From contig NZ_AUGY01000018.1 in assembly GCF_000422905.1 (NCBI RefSeq), forward strand, positions 1-64,000: 64,000 nucleotides of DNA, given 5' to 3'. The stretch is from Paenibacillus alginolyticus DSM 5050 = NBRC 15375. Its GTDB lineage: Bacteria > Bacillota > Bacilli > Paenibacillales > NBRC-103111. The first letter of the stretch is position 1, and the number at the start of each line of letters is the position of its first letter. Shown piece by piece: positions 1-10,830 of the stretch. The position numbers and the translations under genes were made by a program. The notes beneath the pieces are model-generated. The model was not told where the DNA came from. It did not search any database and worked only from the letters and a program-made list of their open reading frames with translations.

Positions 1-84
1 AAAGACCGCCGTTTAGCTGATGTAGAAGAGGAATTGGCTATCGTAAAAAAGGCGGTGCACATCTTCAGCAAACCAAAGAATTAA
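1..84 (+). CDS. IS3-family transposase OrfA, C-terminal end (partial)
   Basis: The open frame from base 1 ends in TAA at 82-84 and encodes the final 27 residues, rich in K and E, which fits the C-terminal leucine-zipper end of an IS3 OrfA DNA-binding subunit. The 5' part lies before the window. The frame contains an A-AAA-AAG heptamer at 45-51, where ribosomes can slip to the orfB frame. The assignment rests on position in front of orfB and on the slippery site more than on the short peptide. Confidence 0.7.
   Translation, partial: KDRRLADVEEELAIVKKAVHIFSKPKN
45..51 (+). promoter_or_regulatory. Programmed -1 frameshift site (A AAA AAG)
   Basis: In the orfA frame the codons are gtA AAA AAG, the classic slippery heptamer. 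A -1 shift here leads into the orfB frame, which then stays open through 956 and would make the OrfAB fusion transposase typical of IS3 elements. I did not define a downstream pseudoknot. Confidence 0.7.
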
Positions 85-122
85 GGTTTCAATTCATTGA
101 AGATCATCGCTCTGAGTTTCCA

Positions 123-956
123 GTGGAGAAGATGTGCAGCGTGCTTAAAGTATCCAGGAGCGGCTATTACAAATGGCGTACGGCAGCACCGTCCGAACAG
201 CAAAAACACAAAGAGATGCTAACAGAGCGGATTAAGTTTCACTTTAAGGACTCTGATCAACGGTACGGAAGTCCAAGGATCTGGAATGAACTTAAAAAGG
301 AAGAATTGCGGGTATCTGAGCGTACTGTCGGCAAGATCATGCGTGAACAAGGCCTTCGCTCTTGTATGTCAAAGAAATTCAGAGTAACAACAACGGATTC
401 GAAACACAATGAACCCATCGCTCCAAATGTACTCGAGCAAGACTTTTCAGCGACAAAACCCAATGAAAAATGGGTAGCTGACATTACCTACATTCCCTGT
501 CGTGAAGGAAAACTGTACTTAGCAAGCGTAATGGATCTGTATACGAAACAGATTGTAGGCTGGAAACTGAGCGACAGCATGACGACAGACCTCGTGCTAG
601 ACGCATTAAAACAAGCCTATCGCGCAAAGAAGCCTAAAAAGAATCTTATTCATCATTCTGATCGTGGCGCTCAGTACGCGTCCAGTGACTACCGTAAACA
701 GCTCAAAACCTATCGAATGAGAGCTAGCATGAGTCGTAAAGGGAACTGCTATGATAATGCCTGTATCGAGGCATTTCATAGCATTTTAAAGCGCGAACTT
801 ATTTACTGCACCCCGACATTCAAAACGAAGCAGGAAGCCTATGAGAAGCTGTATCGTTACCTTGAATTATTTTACAACCGCAAAAGATCCAACAGTACGC
901 TAGGCTATGTGTCCCCTCTACGCTTTGAGCAGCAGTATTATAGACGCACTGCCTGA
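123..956 (+). CDS. IS3-family transposase OrfB (DDE integrase)
   Basis: Catalytic part of the IS3 transposase, which cuts and joins element ends through a figure-eight/circle pathway. The order is an HTH_21-like N-terminal region (residues about 40-90) and then an rve/RNase H fold. The DDE triad is visible: Asp in VADITYI, Asp in HHSDRGAQY, and Glu in ACIEAFHSILKRE. The GTG at 123 is only a nominal start; the frame is open back to base 51, where the orfA slippery site feeds it, so the natural product is the OrfAB fusion. The C-terminus YNRKRSNSTLGYVSP is the usual family ending. No stop or frameshift interrupts it. Confidence 0.93.
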   Translation: MEKMCSVLKVSRSGYYKWRTAAPSEQQKHKEMLTERIKFHFKDSDQRYGSPRIWNELKKEELRVSERTVGKIMREQGLRSCMSKKFRVTTTDSKHNEPIAPNVLEQDFSATKPNEKWVADITYIPCREGKLYLASVMDLYTKQIVGWKLSDSMTTDLVLDALKQAYRAKKPKKNLIHHSDRGAQYASSDYRKQLKTYRMRASMSRKGNCYDNACIEAFHSILKRELIYCTPTFKTKQEAYEKLYRYLELFYNRKRSNSTLGYVSPLRFEQQYYRRTA

Positions 957-965
957 AAATTAGGA

Positions 966-983
966 GTGTCCACTTTCTTGACA
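966..983 (+). repeat. IS3 right terminal inverted repeat
   Basis: The sequence GTGTCCACTTTCTTGACA ends in CA. Its reverse complement begins TGTCAAGAAAGTGG, which is the expected form of the left end outside the window. Confidence 0.65.
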
Positions 984-1031
984 GAAGAGCAGTTTTCCAG
1001 TTAGATGACCGTTTAGTTCAATTAACGCCAA

Positions 1032-1056
1032 ATTAACGGGAGGAATTCCTGTTAGA
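1032..1056. repeat. Short imperfect palindrome (TTAAC-GGGAGGAATTCC-TGTTA type)
   Basis: An imperfect dyad centred on AGGAATTCCT, with TAAC and GTTA arms, lies between the IS end and the gltD terminator. Related dyads recur at 32583-32709. It is probably a dispersed intergenic repeat; its function is unknown. Confidence 0.45.
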
Positions 1057-1080
1057 TTCCGCTCCGTTTCGAAACAAAAT

Positions 1081-1123
1081 AGAGGCTGCTCGCTAGGTTA
1101 TTTAACCTTTTGAGTCAGCCTCT
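1081..1123 (-). terminator. Rho-independent terminator of gltBD
   Basis: AGAGGCTG at 1081-1088 pairs with CAGCCTCT at 1116-1123. On the minus strand the hairpin is followed by ATTTTGTTT, 13 bases after the gltD stop. Confidence 0.75.
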
Positions 1124-1135
1124 TTCCACGCATCT

Positions 1136-2620
<1,485 letters not shown>

Positions 2621-2640
2621 TTACGTTTAATCCCTCCTGA

Positions 2641-2756
2641 GAGTTTTCGCGAGAAAACTTACTTCGTAAGCATCTGCTGAGTTTTTCACCAGAAAAACGG
2701 GCATCGGAAGCATCTCCTGTTTTGCTTCAGCAAAACTTACTTCGTCAGCATCTGAT
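2641..2756. repeat. Three tandem ~38-bp hairpin repeats in the gltB-gltD spacer
   Basis: Units at 2641-2678, 2679-2718 and 2719-2756 each hold a GTTTT...AAAAC hairpin (2643-2658, 2681-2698, 2719-2736) followed by a TTACTTCGTAAGCATCT-like tail. The stem sequences differ between units but their pairing is kept. The repeats fill nearly all of the spacer in the mRNA between gltB and gltD. They may stabilise the message or adjust the subunit ratio, or may be a dispersed repeat; this is inference. Confidence 0.7.
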
Positions 2757-2764
2757 CTGATTCG

Positions 2765-5700
2765 TTAATTTCCACCGACCCGAGAAACGTCCCTCATATT
2801 CGCCTCGAAAGCAACCATGATGGCTTCTTGTTGGCTTAGTCCGGAGCGTTTCACCTTTTCGATAGCATCAAACATCCGTTTGTAGTCCTTCGGTATAACC
2901 TTCACGAACTTCCAAACGTACTCATCCCAGTGCTGAATAACTTGGTGGGCAACGCTGCTATCCGTAAATGTGGCATGATGCTGAATCATCGTTTTCAGTT
3001 CGTTCATTTCATAGGTTTCTTCCAACTGCTCAAGGTAAACCATTTCTTTGTTCACCTTACTTGAGAAATCGCCCTTCTCATCCAGTACGTAGGCGATACC
3101 GCCAGACATACCTGCTGCGAAGTTGCGGCCCGTAGAACCAAGAACAACAACACGGCCGCCAGTCATGTATTCACAACCATGGTCGCCAACACCTTCGACA
3201 ACCGCTCGCACGCCGCTGTTTCTTACGCAGAAACGCTCGCCTGCAATCCCCCGGATGTAAGCATCCCCGTCGGTTGCGCCATAGAACGCGGTATTCCCAA
3301 TAATGACGTTGTCTTCAGGAACAAAATGAGACTTACTGGAAGGGAAAATAGCCAGTTTACCACCGGATAATCCTTTACCAACGTAGTCATTCGCATCGCC
3401 TTCCAACGAAAGCGTGATCCCTTTCGGTACAAAAGCACCGAAGCTTTGACCAGCAGAACCATTAAAGTGGAGGCGGATGGTATCGTGAGGTAAGCCGTCC
3501 ACGCCGTGATGACGTGTAACCTCACTACCTACAATCGTTCCGACAACACGGTTGACGTTCGCAATTGGCAGGATGGCGTGCACATGCTCCTTGCGCTCAA
3601 TAGCAGGCTCACAAATTGCGAGCAGCTTCGTTACGTCCAAAGAGCGATCCAAACCATGATCCTGCGACATTTGGCAGAATCGGCCTACATGCTCGCCCAT
3701 CTCTGGTTGGTGCAGAAGCGGCGATAAATCGACGCCCTTAGCTTTCCAATGCTCGACAGCTTGCTTAGACTCCAGCACATCTGTGCGGCCGACCATCTCT
3801 TCGATGGTGCGGAAGCCAAGCTCAGCCATCATTTCACGCACGTCCTGCGCGATGAAGGTCATGAAATTGACTACATGCTGCGGATCCCCGGTAAATTTCT
3901 TGCGAAGCTCCGGATTTTGCGTAGCAACCCCAACCGGACAGGTATCCAGATGGCACACGCGCATCATTACGCAGCCGATGGTAATGAGCGGAGTTGTAGC
4001 GAAGCCAAACTCCTCAGCCCCTAGCAGGGCAGCTACGACAACGTCGCGCCCCGTCATCAGCTTGCCGTCTGTCTCGACGACGATACGGCTGCGCAGGTTG
4101 TTGAGCACGAGCGTCTGATGCGTCTCCGCCAGACCGAGCTCCCACGGCAGTCCCGCATGGCGAATACTCGTCTGCGGCGACGCGCCTGTTCCTCCGTCGT
4201 AGCCGGAGATCAGGACAACGTCCGCTTTCCCTTTGGCTACGCCGGCAGCGATGGTGCCAACACCGACCTCGGATACCAGCTTCACGCTGATCCGTGCCCG
4301 CGGGTTGGCATTCTTGAGATCGTGGATCAGCTCAGCTAGATCCTCGATCGAATAAATATCGTGATGCGGCGGTGGCGAGATCAAGCCTACGCCTGGCGTA
4401 ACACCGCGAACCTCGGCTACCCAAGGATACACCTTGGTTCCCGGGAGCTGACCGCCCTCGCCGGGCTTCGCGCCCTGCGCCATCTTGATCTGAATCTCGT
4501 CAGCATTGACGAGATAATGGCTTGTGACGCCGAAGCGGCCGGACGCCACCTGCTTGATTGCGCTGCGGCGAAGGTCGCCGTTCGCATCCGGCGTGAAGCG
4601 CTCCGGATGCTCGCCGCCCTCGCCGGTATTGCTCTTGCCGCCGATGCGATTCATCGCAATCGCAATCGTCTCATGCGCTTCTTTACTGATGGAGCCATAA
4701 GACATGGCTCCCGTCTTGAAGCGCTTAAAGATCGACTCGATCGGCTCCACTTCTTCGATCGGGATCGGTTGTCGGCCTTCCTTGAAGCTCAAAAGCCCGC
4801 GCAAAGCCATATATTTCTCATCCTCACGTTTGATGAGCTTCGAGAAATTCTTATACATCGCGTAGTTGTTCGTACGAACGGCTGATTGTAAGGCATGCAC
4901 CGTTTCCGGTGTATAGAGATGGTCTTCTCCATCTCGGCGCCACTGCAGATCACCACCGGTATCGAGTACCTTATCGCGTCCCTCTTGCTCGGAGAAAGCG
5001 CGGTTGTGGCGGATCAAAGCTTCCTTAGCCACAATATCGATGCCAATCCCGCCAACAGGTGTATGCGTCCATGTGAAATACGAATCGATGAGCTCTTGGC
5101 TAAGTCCAATCGCTTCGAAAATTTGCGCCCCGCGATAACTCTGGATCGTGGAGATACCCATTTTCGCCAGGACTTTAACAACGCCCTTCGTCACCGCTTT
5201 CATGTAGTTATAGGTCGCTTTCTCAATATCAACACCAACAAGCTGTTTGCGCGCTATCATGTCGTCTAACGTTTCCAACGCGAGATACGGGTTAATAGCC
5301 CCTGCGCCATAACCGAGCAGCAAAGCAAAATGGTGCACTTCACGCGGTTCGCCCGACTCTACAAGCAAGCTGACCTTGGTCCGTGTGCCTTGGCGAATCA
5401 AATGGTGATGAAGACCCGAAGTCGCAAGCAGCGCCGGAATCGGCGCCTTACGGAAATCCACACCGCGGTCTGAGAGAATGAATAGCGAAGCGCCTTCCAC
5501 AATGGCTTGATCAGCCGCAGCATAAAGGTCTTGCATAGCCCTTTCCAGACCTTCTGTGCCTTCGGCCGCCTCGAATAGAGTAGGCAAGGTAACTGTTTTG
5601 AAGCCATCGCGCTTAATATGACGCAGCTTCGCCAACTCTTTATTAGAAAGAAACGGTGATTGCAAACGTATTTGTCGACAGCTCTCCGGTTCAGGGTTAA

Positions 5701-7357
5701 TCAGGTTGCGCTCAGGACCGATTGTCGTGCCTTGAGCTGTAATAATTTCTTCGAAATTCGCATCGATCGGCGGGTTGGTAACCTGCGCAAACAATTGCTT
5801 GAAATAGTTATATAACAGCTGCGGTCGATCGGAAAGCACAGCAAGCGGGGCATCCGTCCCCATTGAACCAATGGGGTCTACACCCGTTTTGGCCATTGGC
5901 TCCAGTGTCTTACGCAGTTGTTCGAAGGTATAGCCAAATGCGTGCTGACGCTGCAGCACCGTGTCATGGTCGGAACCGAGCACGATTGGGGCATCTTCCA
6001 ATTCTTCAAGGGAAACCAGGTGCTCGTTCAGCCAATCGCGGTAAGGCTGTTCGCCAGCGATGCGGCTTTTGATTTCCTCATCCGTCACGATGCGTCCTTC
6101 AACCGTATCAACAAGCAGCATGCGTCCCGGTCTGAGACGATCTTTGTACAGAATACGCTCAGGCTCAATATCCAAGACACCCACTTCTGAAGCGAGTACA
6201 ATTAAATCGTCGGTAGTGACATAGTAACGCGATGGCCGCAAGCCATTACGGTCAAGGATTGCTCCAATTTGACTGCCATCGGTGAAGGCAATTGCTGCCG
6301 GACCATCCCACGGCTCCATCAATGTACTGTGGTACTCGTAGAAAGCCTTCTTCTCATCATCCATCGTTTCGTGCTTGGACCAAGGCTCTGGCACCATCAT
6401 CATCGCTGCATGCGGCAGCGAACGCCCAGAAAGCATGAGGAATTCTAAGGTATTATCAAACATTTGTGAATCGGAGCCATCGGTATCAATAACAGGAAGA
6501 ATGCGCTTGAAATCTTCACCGAATAATTCGGTTTCGCACATAGCCTGACGGGCGTGCATCCAGTTCACATTGCCACGGAGGGTATTAATTTCACCATTGT
6601 GAATCAAATAGCGGTACGGATGTGCACGTTCCCAGCTCGGGAATGTGTTCGTACTAAAGCGGGAGTGAACGAGTGCGAGTGCGGAGTCTACTTTCTCATC
6701 TTGCAATTCCAAATAATAAGCGTCGACTTGCTCAGGTGTTAACATTCCTTTATAGACAATCGTTCTGCTAGACAAGCTAGAATAGTAAAATTGCGAATCA
6801 CCATGAGATAATTTGATAGCGTTTTCAGAGAGCTTACGAATAATATATAACTTACGTTCAAAATCCAAGTTGCTCGAAACATCTTCACTTTGACCAATAA
6901 ACACTTGGCGTACAAACGGCTCTGCTGACTTCGCGGAATCTCCCAATGAACTGTTGTCCGTTGGAACGGTTCTCCATCCGAGGAATTGCTGCCCTTCTTG
7001 TTTGACAATTCGCTCAATTATACTCTCACATGCTTGGCGCGCCTCCAAATCCTGAGGTAAATAGACCATACCGACACCATAGCTGCCAGCAGCAGGGAGC
7101 TTTATATTTTCCTCCACACAAGCGGACTGAAGATACGTATCCGGGATTTGCATCAATAAGCCTGCCCCGTCACCCGTATTCGGTTCACTGCCTTGACCAC
7201 CGCGATGATCTAAATTACAAAGGACACGAAGCGCCTGTTTGACGATTTCATGTGATTTGACACCTTTGATATTGGCGACAAAGCCAATACCGCACGCATC
7301 ATGCTCAAACCCCGGATCGTACAATCCCTGTTTGGGAGGTAATCCAATTTTAGTCAT
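2765..7357 (-). CDS. gltB: Glutamate synthase, large (alpha) subunit
   Basis: Ammonia-transferring subunit, 1530 residues. It has an N-terminal class II glutamine amidotransferase domain, a central linker domain, an FMN/2-oxoglutarate synthase domain and a C-terminal GXGXG beta-helix domain. Cys22, in HDACGIGF, should become the N-terminal nucleophile after propeptide removal. The 3Fe-4S ligands are visible as C-x5-C-x4-C ([12 protein letters not shown], near residue 1120), and the end carries [22 protein letters not shown] chose the ATG at 7357 because GAAAGG lies 9 bases upstream; a TTG at 7366 is in frame but touches that site. It is first in the operon with gltD, behind a promoter at 7546-7574 and a leader of about 180 nt. 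Confidence 0.97.
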   Translation of the reverse strand: MTKIGLPPKQGLYDPGFEHDACGIGFVANIKGVKSHEIVKQALRVLCNLDHRGGQGSEPNTGDGAGLLMQIPDTYLQSACVEENIKLPAAGSYGVGMVYLPQDLEARQACESIIERIVKQEGQQFLGWRTVPTDNSSLGDSAKSAEPFVRQVFIGQSEDVSSNLDFERKLYIIRKLSENAIKLSHGDSQFYYSSLSSRTIVYKGMLTPEQVDAYYLELQDEKVDSALALVHSRFSTNTFPSWERAHPYRYLIHNGEINTLRGNVNWMHARQAMCETELFGEDFKRILPVIDTDGSDSQMFDNTLEFLMLSGRSLPHAAMMMVPEPWSKHETMDDEKKAFYEYHSTLMEPWDGPAAIAFTDGSQIGAILDRNGLRPSRYYVTTDDLIVLASEVGVLDIEPERILYKDRLRPGRMLLVDTVEGRIVTDEEIKSRIAGEQPYRDWLNEHLVSLEELEDAPIVLGSDHDTVLQRQHAFGYTFEQLRKTLEPMAKTGVDPIGSMGTDAPLAVLSDRPQLLYNYFKQLFAQVTNPPIDANFEEIITAQGTTIGPERNLINPEPESCRQIRLQSPFLSNKELAKLRHIKRDGFKTVTLPTLFEAAEGTEGLERAMQDLYAAADQAIVEGASLFILSDRGVDFRKAPIPALLATSGLHHHLIRQGTRTKVSLLVESGEPREVHHFALLLGYGAGAINPYLALETLDDMIARKQLVGVDIEKATYNYMKAVTKGVVKVLAKMGISTIQSYRGAQIFEAIGLSQELIDSYFTWTHTPVGGIGIDIVAKEALIRHNRAFSEQEGRDKVLDTGGDLQWRRDGEDHLYTPETVHALQSAVRTNNYAMYKNFSKLIKREDEKYMALRGLLSFKEGRQPIPIEEVEPIESIFKRFKTGAMSYGSISKEAHETIAIAMNRIGGKSNTGEGGEHPERFTPDANGDLRRSAIKQVASGRFGVTSHYLVNADEIQIKMAQGAKPGEGGQLPGTKVYPWVAEVRGVTPGVGLISPPPHHDIYSIEDLAELIHDLKNANPRARISVKLVSEVGVGTIAAGVAKGKADVVLISGYDGGTGASPQTSIRHAGLPWELGLAETHQTLVLNNLRSRIVVETDGKLMTGRDVVVAALLGAEEFGFATTPLITIGCVMMRVCHLDTCPVGVATQNPELRKKFTGDPQHVVNFMTFIAQDVREMMAELGFRTIEEMVGRTDVLESKQAVEHWKAKGVDLSPLLHQPEMGEHVGRFCQMSQDHGLDRSLDVTKLLAICEPAIERKEHVHAILPIANVNRVVGTIVGSEVTRHHGVDGLPHDTIRLHFNGSAGQSFGAFVPKGITLSLEGDANDYVGKGLSGGKLAIFPSSKSHFVPEDNVIIGNTAFYGATDGDAYIRGIAGERFCVRNSGVRAVVEGVGDHGCEYMTGGRVVVLGSTGRNFAAGMSGGIAYVLDEKGDFSSKVNKEMVYLEQLEETYEMNELKTMIQHHATFTDSSVAHQVIQHWDEYVWKFVKVIPKDYKRMFDAIEKVKRSGLSQQEAIMVAFEANMRDVSRVGGN

Positions 7358-7391
7358 GTTGTGCAACCTTTCTTTCCTCTTTTTTGGTTGT

Positions 7392-7419
7392 ACTCTTCAT
7401 CCTTGCTGGATGATGGAGT
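7392..7419 (-). promoter_or_regulatory. Hairpin in the gltB leader
   Basis: ACTC plus TCATCC arms pair with GGATGA plus GAGT around a five-base loop, about 35 bases upstream of the gltB start. No T-run follows, so it is not an intrinsic terminator. It may be an RNA structure or a regulator site. Confidence 0.4.
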
Positions 7420-7493
7420 CATTTACCCTTGGACGCACGCGTTAAAGCGCTAAAAAGTGATGACACGCGAATGCCTATTCCATCTAAACCAAG

Positions 7494-7517
7494 CTAATTA
7501 ATTAGCTAATTAATTAG
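7494..7517. repeat. Tandem 12-bp palindromes CTAATTAATTAG x2
   Basis: Two perfect, adjacent copies of the palindrome lie downstream of the predicted gltB -10 box, at about +25 to +50 of the transcript. Their symmetry and position suggest a protein-binding operator. The regulator is unknown. Confidence 0.5.
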
Positions 7518-7545
7518 ATGAAATATTCTCAATATTTTTTATATT

Positions 7546-7574
7546 ATATTAACACTTGATATCTTATAGTTCAA
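7546..7574 (-). promoter_or_regulatory. Candidate sigma-A promoter of gltBD
   Basis: On the minus strand TTGAAC (7569-7574) and TAATAT (7546-7551) are separated by 17 bases in a very AT-rich stretch about 190 bases upstream of gltB. Confidence 0.5.
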
Positions 7575-7679
7575 TTCAAAAATAATTATAATGAGAAGGT
7601 TTTCATTATAATAGATTCCAGTCCGCCATAGTCGCCTGATTGTTCTGTAAATTATCCTTGTTGCTTTGTGATTTCACCG

Positions 7680-7872
7680 CTAAAAGGATGACCCGCTGCT
7701 ATAAGTCTCTACCTTTAAATTCAATCGTTCTCCCACAGCCGGACCCGACTTGCCATCCCATACCGCAGCGCCTAAAATAATGATACAATCACTAGGAGTT
7801 CCATGGGGATGTTTCCAAGTAAAGTTAACTTTCCACGAGCATCCAGAGCCAAGTTTTGAGTTTCTTTTTCAT
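7680..7872 (-). pseudogene. Relic of a YdcF/SanA-like DUF218 protein
   Basis: From the ATG at 7872 the reading starts MKKKLKTWLWMLVES and then meets a stop. After further stops and a frame change, a second frame reads DCIIILGAAVWDGK followed by GPAVGERLNL and ends in TAG at 7680-7682. That motif is the N-terminal signature of DUF218 (YdcF/SanA) membrane-associated proteins, normally about 190-200 residues. Only the first third can be recognised, broken by at least one frameshift and several stops; the rest is deleted or decayed. It is a decayed gene, not a short functional one. Confidence 0.6.
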
Positions 7873-7971
7873 TGGCCGATGATAGCGAACATTCTATGTT
7901 TCATGCTATGATAGCTTATACCGCTGCAAAGAACATACATCCAGATTCCACAGCCTAGGAGGAACTCTGTT

Positions 7972-8949
7972 TTGAGTATACAGCATACTTTTTCAACCGG
8001 AACGATCTGGGAGCCTCTTTATCAATGGCACATGCAGGCCCATCCGATTGAAGTTGAGCTTTTCCGGTCGCAGCCGGTTCGCCGTCTGAAATTTTTGCAT
8101 CACTTCGGGGCATCTGCGCTATTTTCACCGATGACACATTCCCGTTTTGAACATACCGTAGGCGTCTGGTCATTGATGGCTCACTTTTGCCCAGATGATC
8201 CTCATCTGCGCATTGCTGCGCTACTGCATGATATTGGACACTTGCCTTTCTCTCATGCGGTTGAGAGAACACTTGGGTTCGATCATCATCAGCAGACTGA
8301 GCAATTGATAAGGCGCGGTGTCGTTGCTGATATTCTTATCAAGCACGGCATTTCACCACCGTCGATTGTCGATATTTTGAATCAAGACAGCCCTCTTACG
8401 AATAAAACGACACTTCTCGGGCTCGATCATCTGGATAGCTTTCTAAGGGATACTTATTATGCCGGACTACAAGTACGGTCCCCCTCAGAGATTGTCAAAG
8501 GGCTTCGCTTACGCGGTCATTACGTGGAAGCTGATGAAGATACAGCTGCTGCGCTCGTTCATGCGGTCGTCGAGGACCACCGGCTCTTTCTGAACCCGCA
8601 GTTTCTTGCGATGGATGCTCTGCTGGCCAAGGCCGCTGCTCATCACTGCGAGTCGAATCCCGGCATGAAGGAACGTATTCCTTCCCTTATGGATCATGAA
8701 TTGATCCAGGAGCTTTTGCAAAGCAACAATACGACTTCCAGGGAAATCATTCATGTGCTGATGTACGAGCCCCAACGGATTCAAATCACAGGGGAGCCTG
8801 TTCCAGGTAGTATAGAAGTCAAAATTCGAAAGCTTTACAAGAAACAGCCGCTTATCGGCGATAAACTCGCCTCAGAAGCAAGCTTTCAATCCGCCGTCAA
8901 ACTAGCAGAGCTTGATAGCATGACAGCCACCTACTTTTTTACCATTTAA
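7972..8949 (+). CDS. HD-domain phosphohydrolase (COG1078-like)
   Basis: A 325-residue member of the HD superfamily related to dGTP triphosphohydrolase-like proteins such as YdhJ. The metal ligands are in HSRFEHTVG, LHDIGHLPFSH and a downstream LDHLDSFLRDTYY motif in the first 170 residues; the C-terminal half has no clear domain. The family hydrolyses phosphate esters or nucleoside triphosphates, but the substrate here is unknown. The TTG start at 7972 is supported by AGGAGG 9 bases upstream. Thymidine kinase starts 41 bases downstream on the same strand, so nucleotide metabolism is a plausible but unproven link. Confidence 0.85.
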   Translation: MSIQHTFSTGTIWEPLYQWHMQAHPIEVELFRSQPVRRLKFLHHFGASALFSPMTHSRFEHTVGVWSLMAHFCPDDPHLRIAALLHDIGHLPFSHAVERTLGFDHHQQTEQLIRRGVVADILIKHGISPPSIVDILNQDSPLTNKTTLLGLDHLDSFLRDTYYAGLQVRSPSEIVKGLRLRGHYVEADEDTAAALVHAVVEDHRLFLNPQFLAMDALLAKAAAHHCESNPGMKERIPSLMDHELIQELLQSNNTTSREIIHVLMYEPQRIQITGEPVPGSIEVKIRKLYKKQPLIGDKLASEASFQSAVKLAELDSMTATYFFTI

Positions 8950-8990
8950 ATACTTACATTTATTTCATCCGCAGAGGGGAATGGCCCAGC

Positions 8991-9566
8991 TTGGCAAAAT
9001 TGTATTTCCGTTATGGCACCATGAACAGTGGCAAATCCATTGAAGTTTTACGTGTTGCACACAATTATGAAGAACAAGGAAAGAAAGTACTGCTTCTCAC
9101 GTCCGTCGTAGATGACCGTTTTGGGGTTGGCAAAGTCGTCTCCAGAATTGGCATGCAAAAGGTCGCTACCGTCGTAGACAAGAACTTGGATATGATTGCA
9201 CTCGCGAGCACAGAACGCCCAAACTGCATTTTGGTTGACGAAGCGCAGTTTTTGAATAAAGAGCAGGTTGCTCAATTAATTGAAATTGTGGACGAATTGG
9301 ATATTCCCGTTATTGCTTATGGGCTCCGGGCTGATTTCATGGGGCAATTATTCGAAGGAAGCGATGCTTTATTAGCTGTAGCTGACACGATCGAGGAGAT
9401 CAAAACGGTTTGCTGGTACTGCGACAAAAAAGCGATCATGAATATGCGCTGCAAAGATGGAGAACCGATCTTCCACGGCGAACAGATTCAAATTGGCGGT
9501 AATGAAAGCTATGTACCTGTGTGTCGTAAATGTTACGCATCAAAGCGGAAATCTTCACAAATTTAA
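8991..9566 (+). CDS. tdk: Thymidine kinase
   Basis: Phosphorylates thymidine to dTMP with ATP in the pyrimidine salvage pathway, in the cytoplasm. The 191-residue protein has the Walker A loop GTMNSGKS at residues 9-16, the Walker B-like CILVDEAQFL, the lasso-region signature VIAYGLRADF, and zinc ligands CWYC and CRKC near the C-terminus. Length and motifs match the type II (TK1-like) family. The start is TTG at 8991 after GAGGGG at 8974-8979; a nearby ATG at 8981 is out of frame. Confidence 0.96.
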   Translation: MAKLYFRYGTMNSGKSIEVLRVAHNYEEQGKKVLLLTSVVDDRFGVGKVVSRIGMQKVATVVDKNLDMIALASTERPNCILVDEAQFLNKEQVAQLIEIVDELDIPVIAYGLRADFMGQLFEGSDALLAVADTIEEIKTVCWYCDKKAIMNMRCKDGEPIFHGEQIQIGGNESYVPVCRKCYASKRKSSQI

Positions 9567-9623
9567 AGGCAATACTTATCTATAGGTTACAAAGATATGG
9601 TTTTATTAAGAAAGGTGAGTTCC

Positions 9624-10805
9624 TTGCGAAAAAAACGGATTTTGCTCTTATCCGAGGGCTTCGGGAAAGGTCATACGCAAGCGGCTCACGCGCTTTCAGT
9701 GGAGCTTAGGCAGAGCTCATCTGAGATTATTACACGTGTGATCGAGCTTGGTGCTTTTTTGCATCCTACCTTGGCACCTTGGATCTTTTCGGCATACCGC
9801 CGCACGGTTACATCACAACCCAAACTCTATGGTATGCTTTACCGTAATCAATATGAAAAGACGCCTAGCCGCGTTGCAGGGCTTATTCTGCACCGTATTT
9901 TCTACTCCCAAACAAAAGCGATCATCAAACAGCTAAAACCAGATGTCATCGTTTGCACGCATCCTTTTCCGAGCATTATTGTCTCTCGTCTCAAAAGAGC
10001 TGGACTTGCTGTTCCCCTCTTCACCGTCATCACCGATTACGACGTTCACGGCACATGGATTGATCCGGCTGTAGACAAATATTTGGTTTCAACACCGATG
10101 GTAAGAGAACGCTTGATTGGCCGCGGCGTGCCGGAAACACATGTTGAAGTCACAGGGATTCCTGTGCATCCTAATTTCCGTTTGGAACATAGCAAAGAGC
10201 AGATTCGCCAAGAATTCGGTCTAAAAGCAATGCCCACGGTTATGGTAATGGGCGGCGGTTGGGGTGTATTTAAAAAAGAAGAAAAAGAAGAACTGCTGAC
10301 GTACTTGGCAAGTTGGAGCAAGGATATCCAGCTTATTATCTGCTTGGGGACGAATGAAAAAGCGCGTCAACAACTACTCGAGGAAGACGTATTCCGGCAG
10401 CCTAACATACATCTGATCGGTTACACAAGCGAGATTAACAAGCTGATGGATATCTCCGATCTGCTCATTACGAAGCCTGGCGGGATGACCTGTACAGAAG
10501 CGATGGCCAAAGGTATTCCGATGCTCTTCTACAGTCCAATTCCAGGTCAAGAAGAGACGAACTGCGACTATTTTCAGGAACAGGGTTATGGTCAGAAAAT
10601 TATATCACTAGAGATGATAGATCACTGGTTCAACTTGCTGCTTGAACAGTATCCGGAACTTGTGAAACGCAGGATGGACATCCGTAACCACCAAAAATAT
10701 ACGGCGCAAGACTGCTCCGCAGCGATCATTCAATACCTAAAGTTATCGGAGAAGCGCTCCTATCTGCAGGCATCAACAACAACACCGCTCATACAATGGT
10801 ATTAA
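9624..10805 (+). CDS. UgtP/MGDG-synthase-like glycosyltransferase
   Basis: A 393-residue GT28-type enzyme of the family that adds sugars to diacylglycerol at the cytoplasmic membrane face, making glycolipids used as lipoteichoic acid anchors. It has the MGDG_synth N-terminal domain (RILLLSEGFGKGHTQAAHAL at the start), the middle ICTHPFPS-like segment VVCTHPFPS, and the C-terminal GT-B domain with VMVMGGGWG and the nucleotide-sugar motif LLITKPGGMTCTEAMAKGIP. I chose the TTG at 9624 because AAAGGTGAG at 9611-9619 fits it; an in-frame ATG at 9597 lacks a good site. The sugar acceptor cannot be told from sequence. Confidence 0.85.
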   Translation: MRKKRILLLSEGFGKGHTQAAHALSVELRQSSSEIITRVIELGAFLHPTLAPWIFSAYRRTVTSQPKLYGMLYRNQYEKTPSRVAGLILHRIFYSQTKAIIKQLKPDVIVCTHPFPSIIVSRLKRAGLAVPLFTVITDYDVHGTWIDPAVDKYLVSTPMVRERLIGRGVPETHVEVTGIPVHPNFRLEHSKEQIRQEFGLKAMPTVMVMGGGWGVFKKEEKEELLTYLASWSKDIQLIICLGTNEKARQQLLEEDVFRQPNIHLIGYTSEINKLMDISDLLITKPGGMTCTEAMAKGIPMLFYSPIPGQEETNCDYFQEQGYGQKIISLEMIDHWFNLLLEQYPELVKRRMDIRNHQKYTAQDCSAAIIQYLKLSEKRSYLQASTTTPLIQWY

Positions 10806-10827
10806 CCATGTAAAGGGCGGTGTTTTA
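10781..10827 (+). terminator. Terminator overlapping the next gene's ribosome site
   Basis: AACACCGC (10781-10788) pairs with GCGGTGTT (10817-10824), with an inner ATGGT/ACCAT stem, followed by TTTTATTT. The left arm lies in the end of the glycosyltransferase gene and the right arm is the only Shine-Dalgarno candidate for the gene at 10831. Confidence 0.65.
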
Positions 10828-10830
10828 TTT

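Larger units (their letters stand above)
1..983 (+). mobile_element. IS3-family insertion sequence, right part
   Basis: The window opens inside an IS3-type element: the end of orfA, the whole orfB transposase and a right terminus. An 18-bp sequence reading GTGTCCACTTTCTTGACA at 966-983 follows the orfB stop by 9 bases and ends in CA, as IS3 right inverted repeats do. The left end and the target duplication lie outside the window, so completeness cannot be judged. orfB is intact and the frameshift signal is present, so the element could be active. Confidence 0.85.
7367..7971. other. Divergent intergenic region gltB / HD hydrolase
   Basis: It holds the gltB leader hairpin, tandem palindromes, the gltB promoter, and the DUF218 relic. 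A TGC-TATGAT extended -10-like element near 7903-7911 could serve the plus-strand gene. An AGGAGG ribosome site lies at 7957-7962. Confidence 0.6.

Noticed and set aside
4361..4885. A 174-codon open frame antisense to gltB
   Set aside because: A shadow of gltB codon structure.
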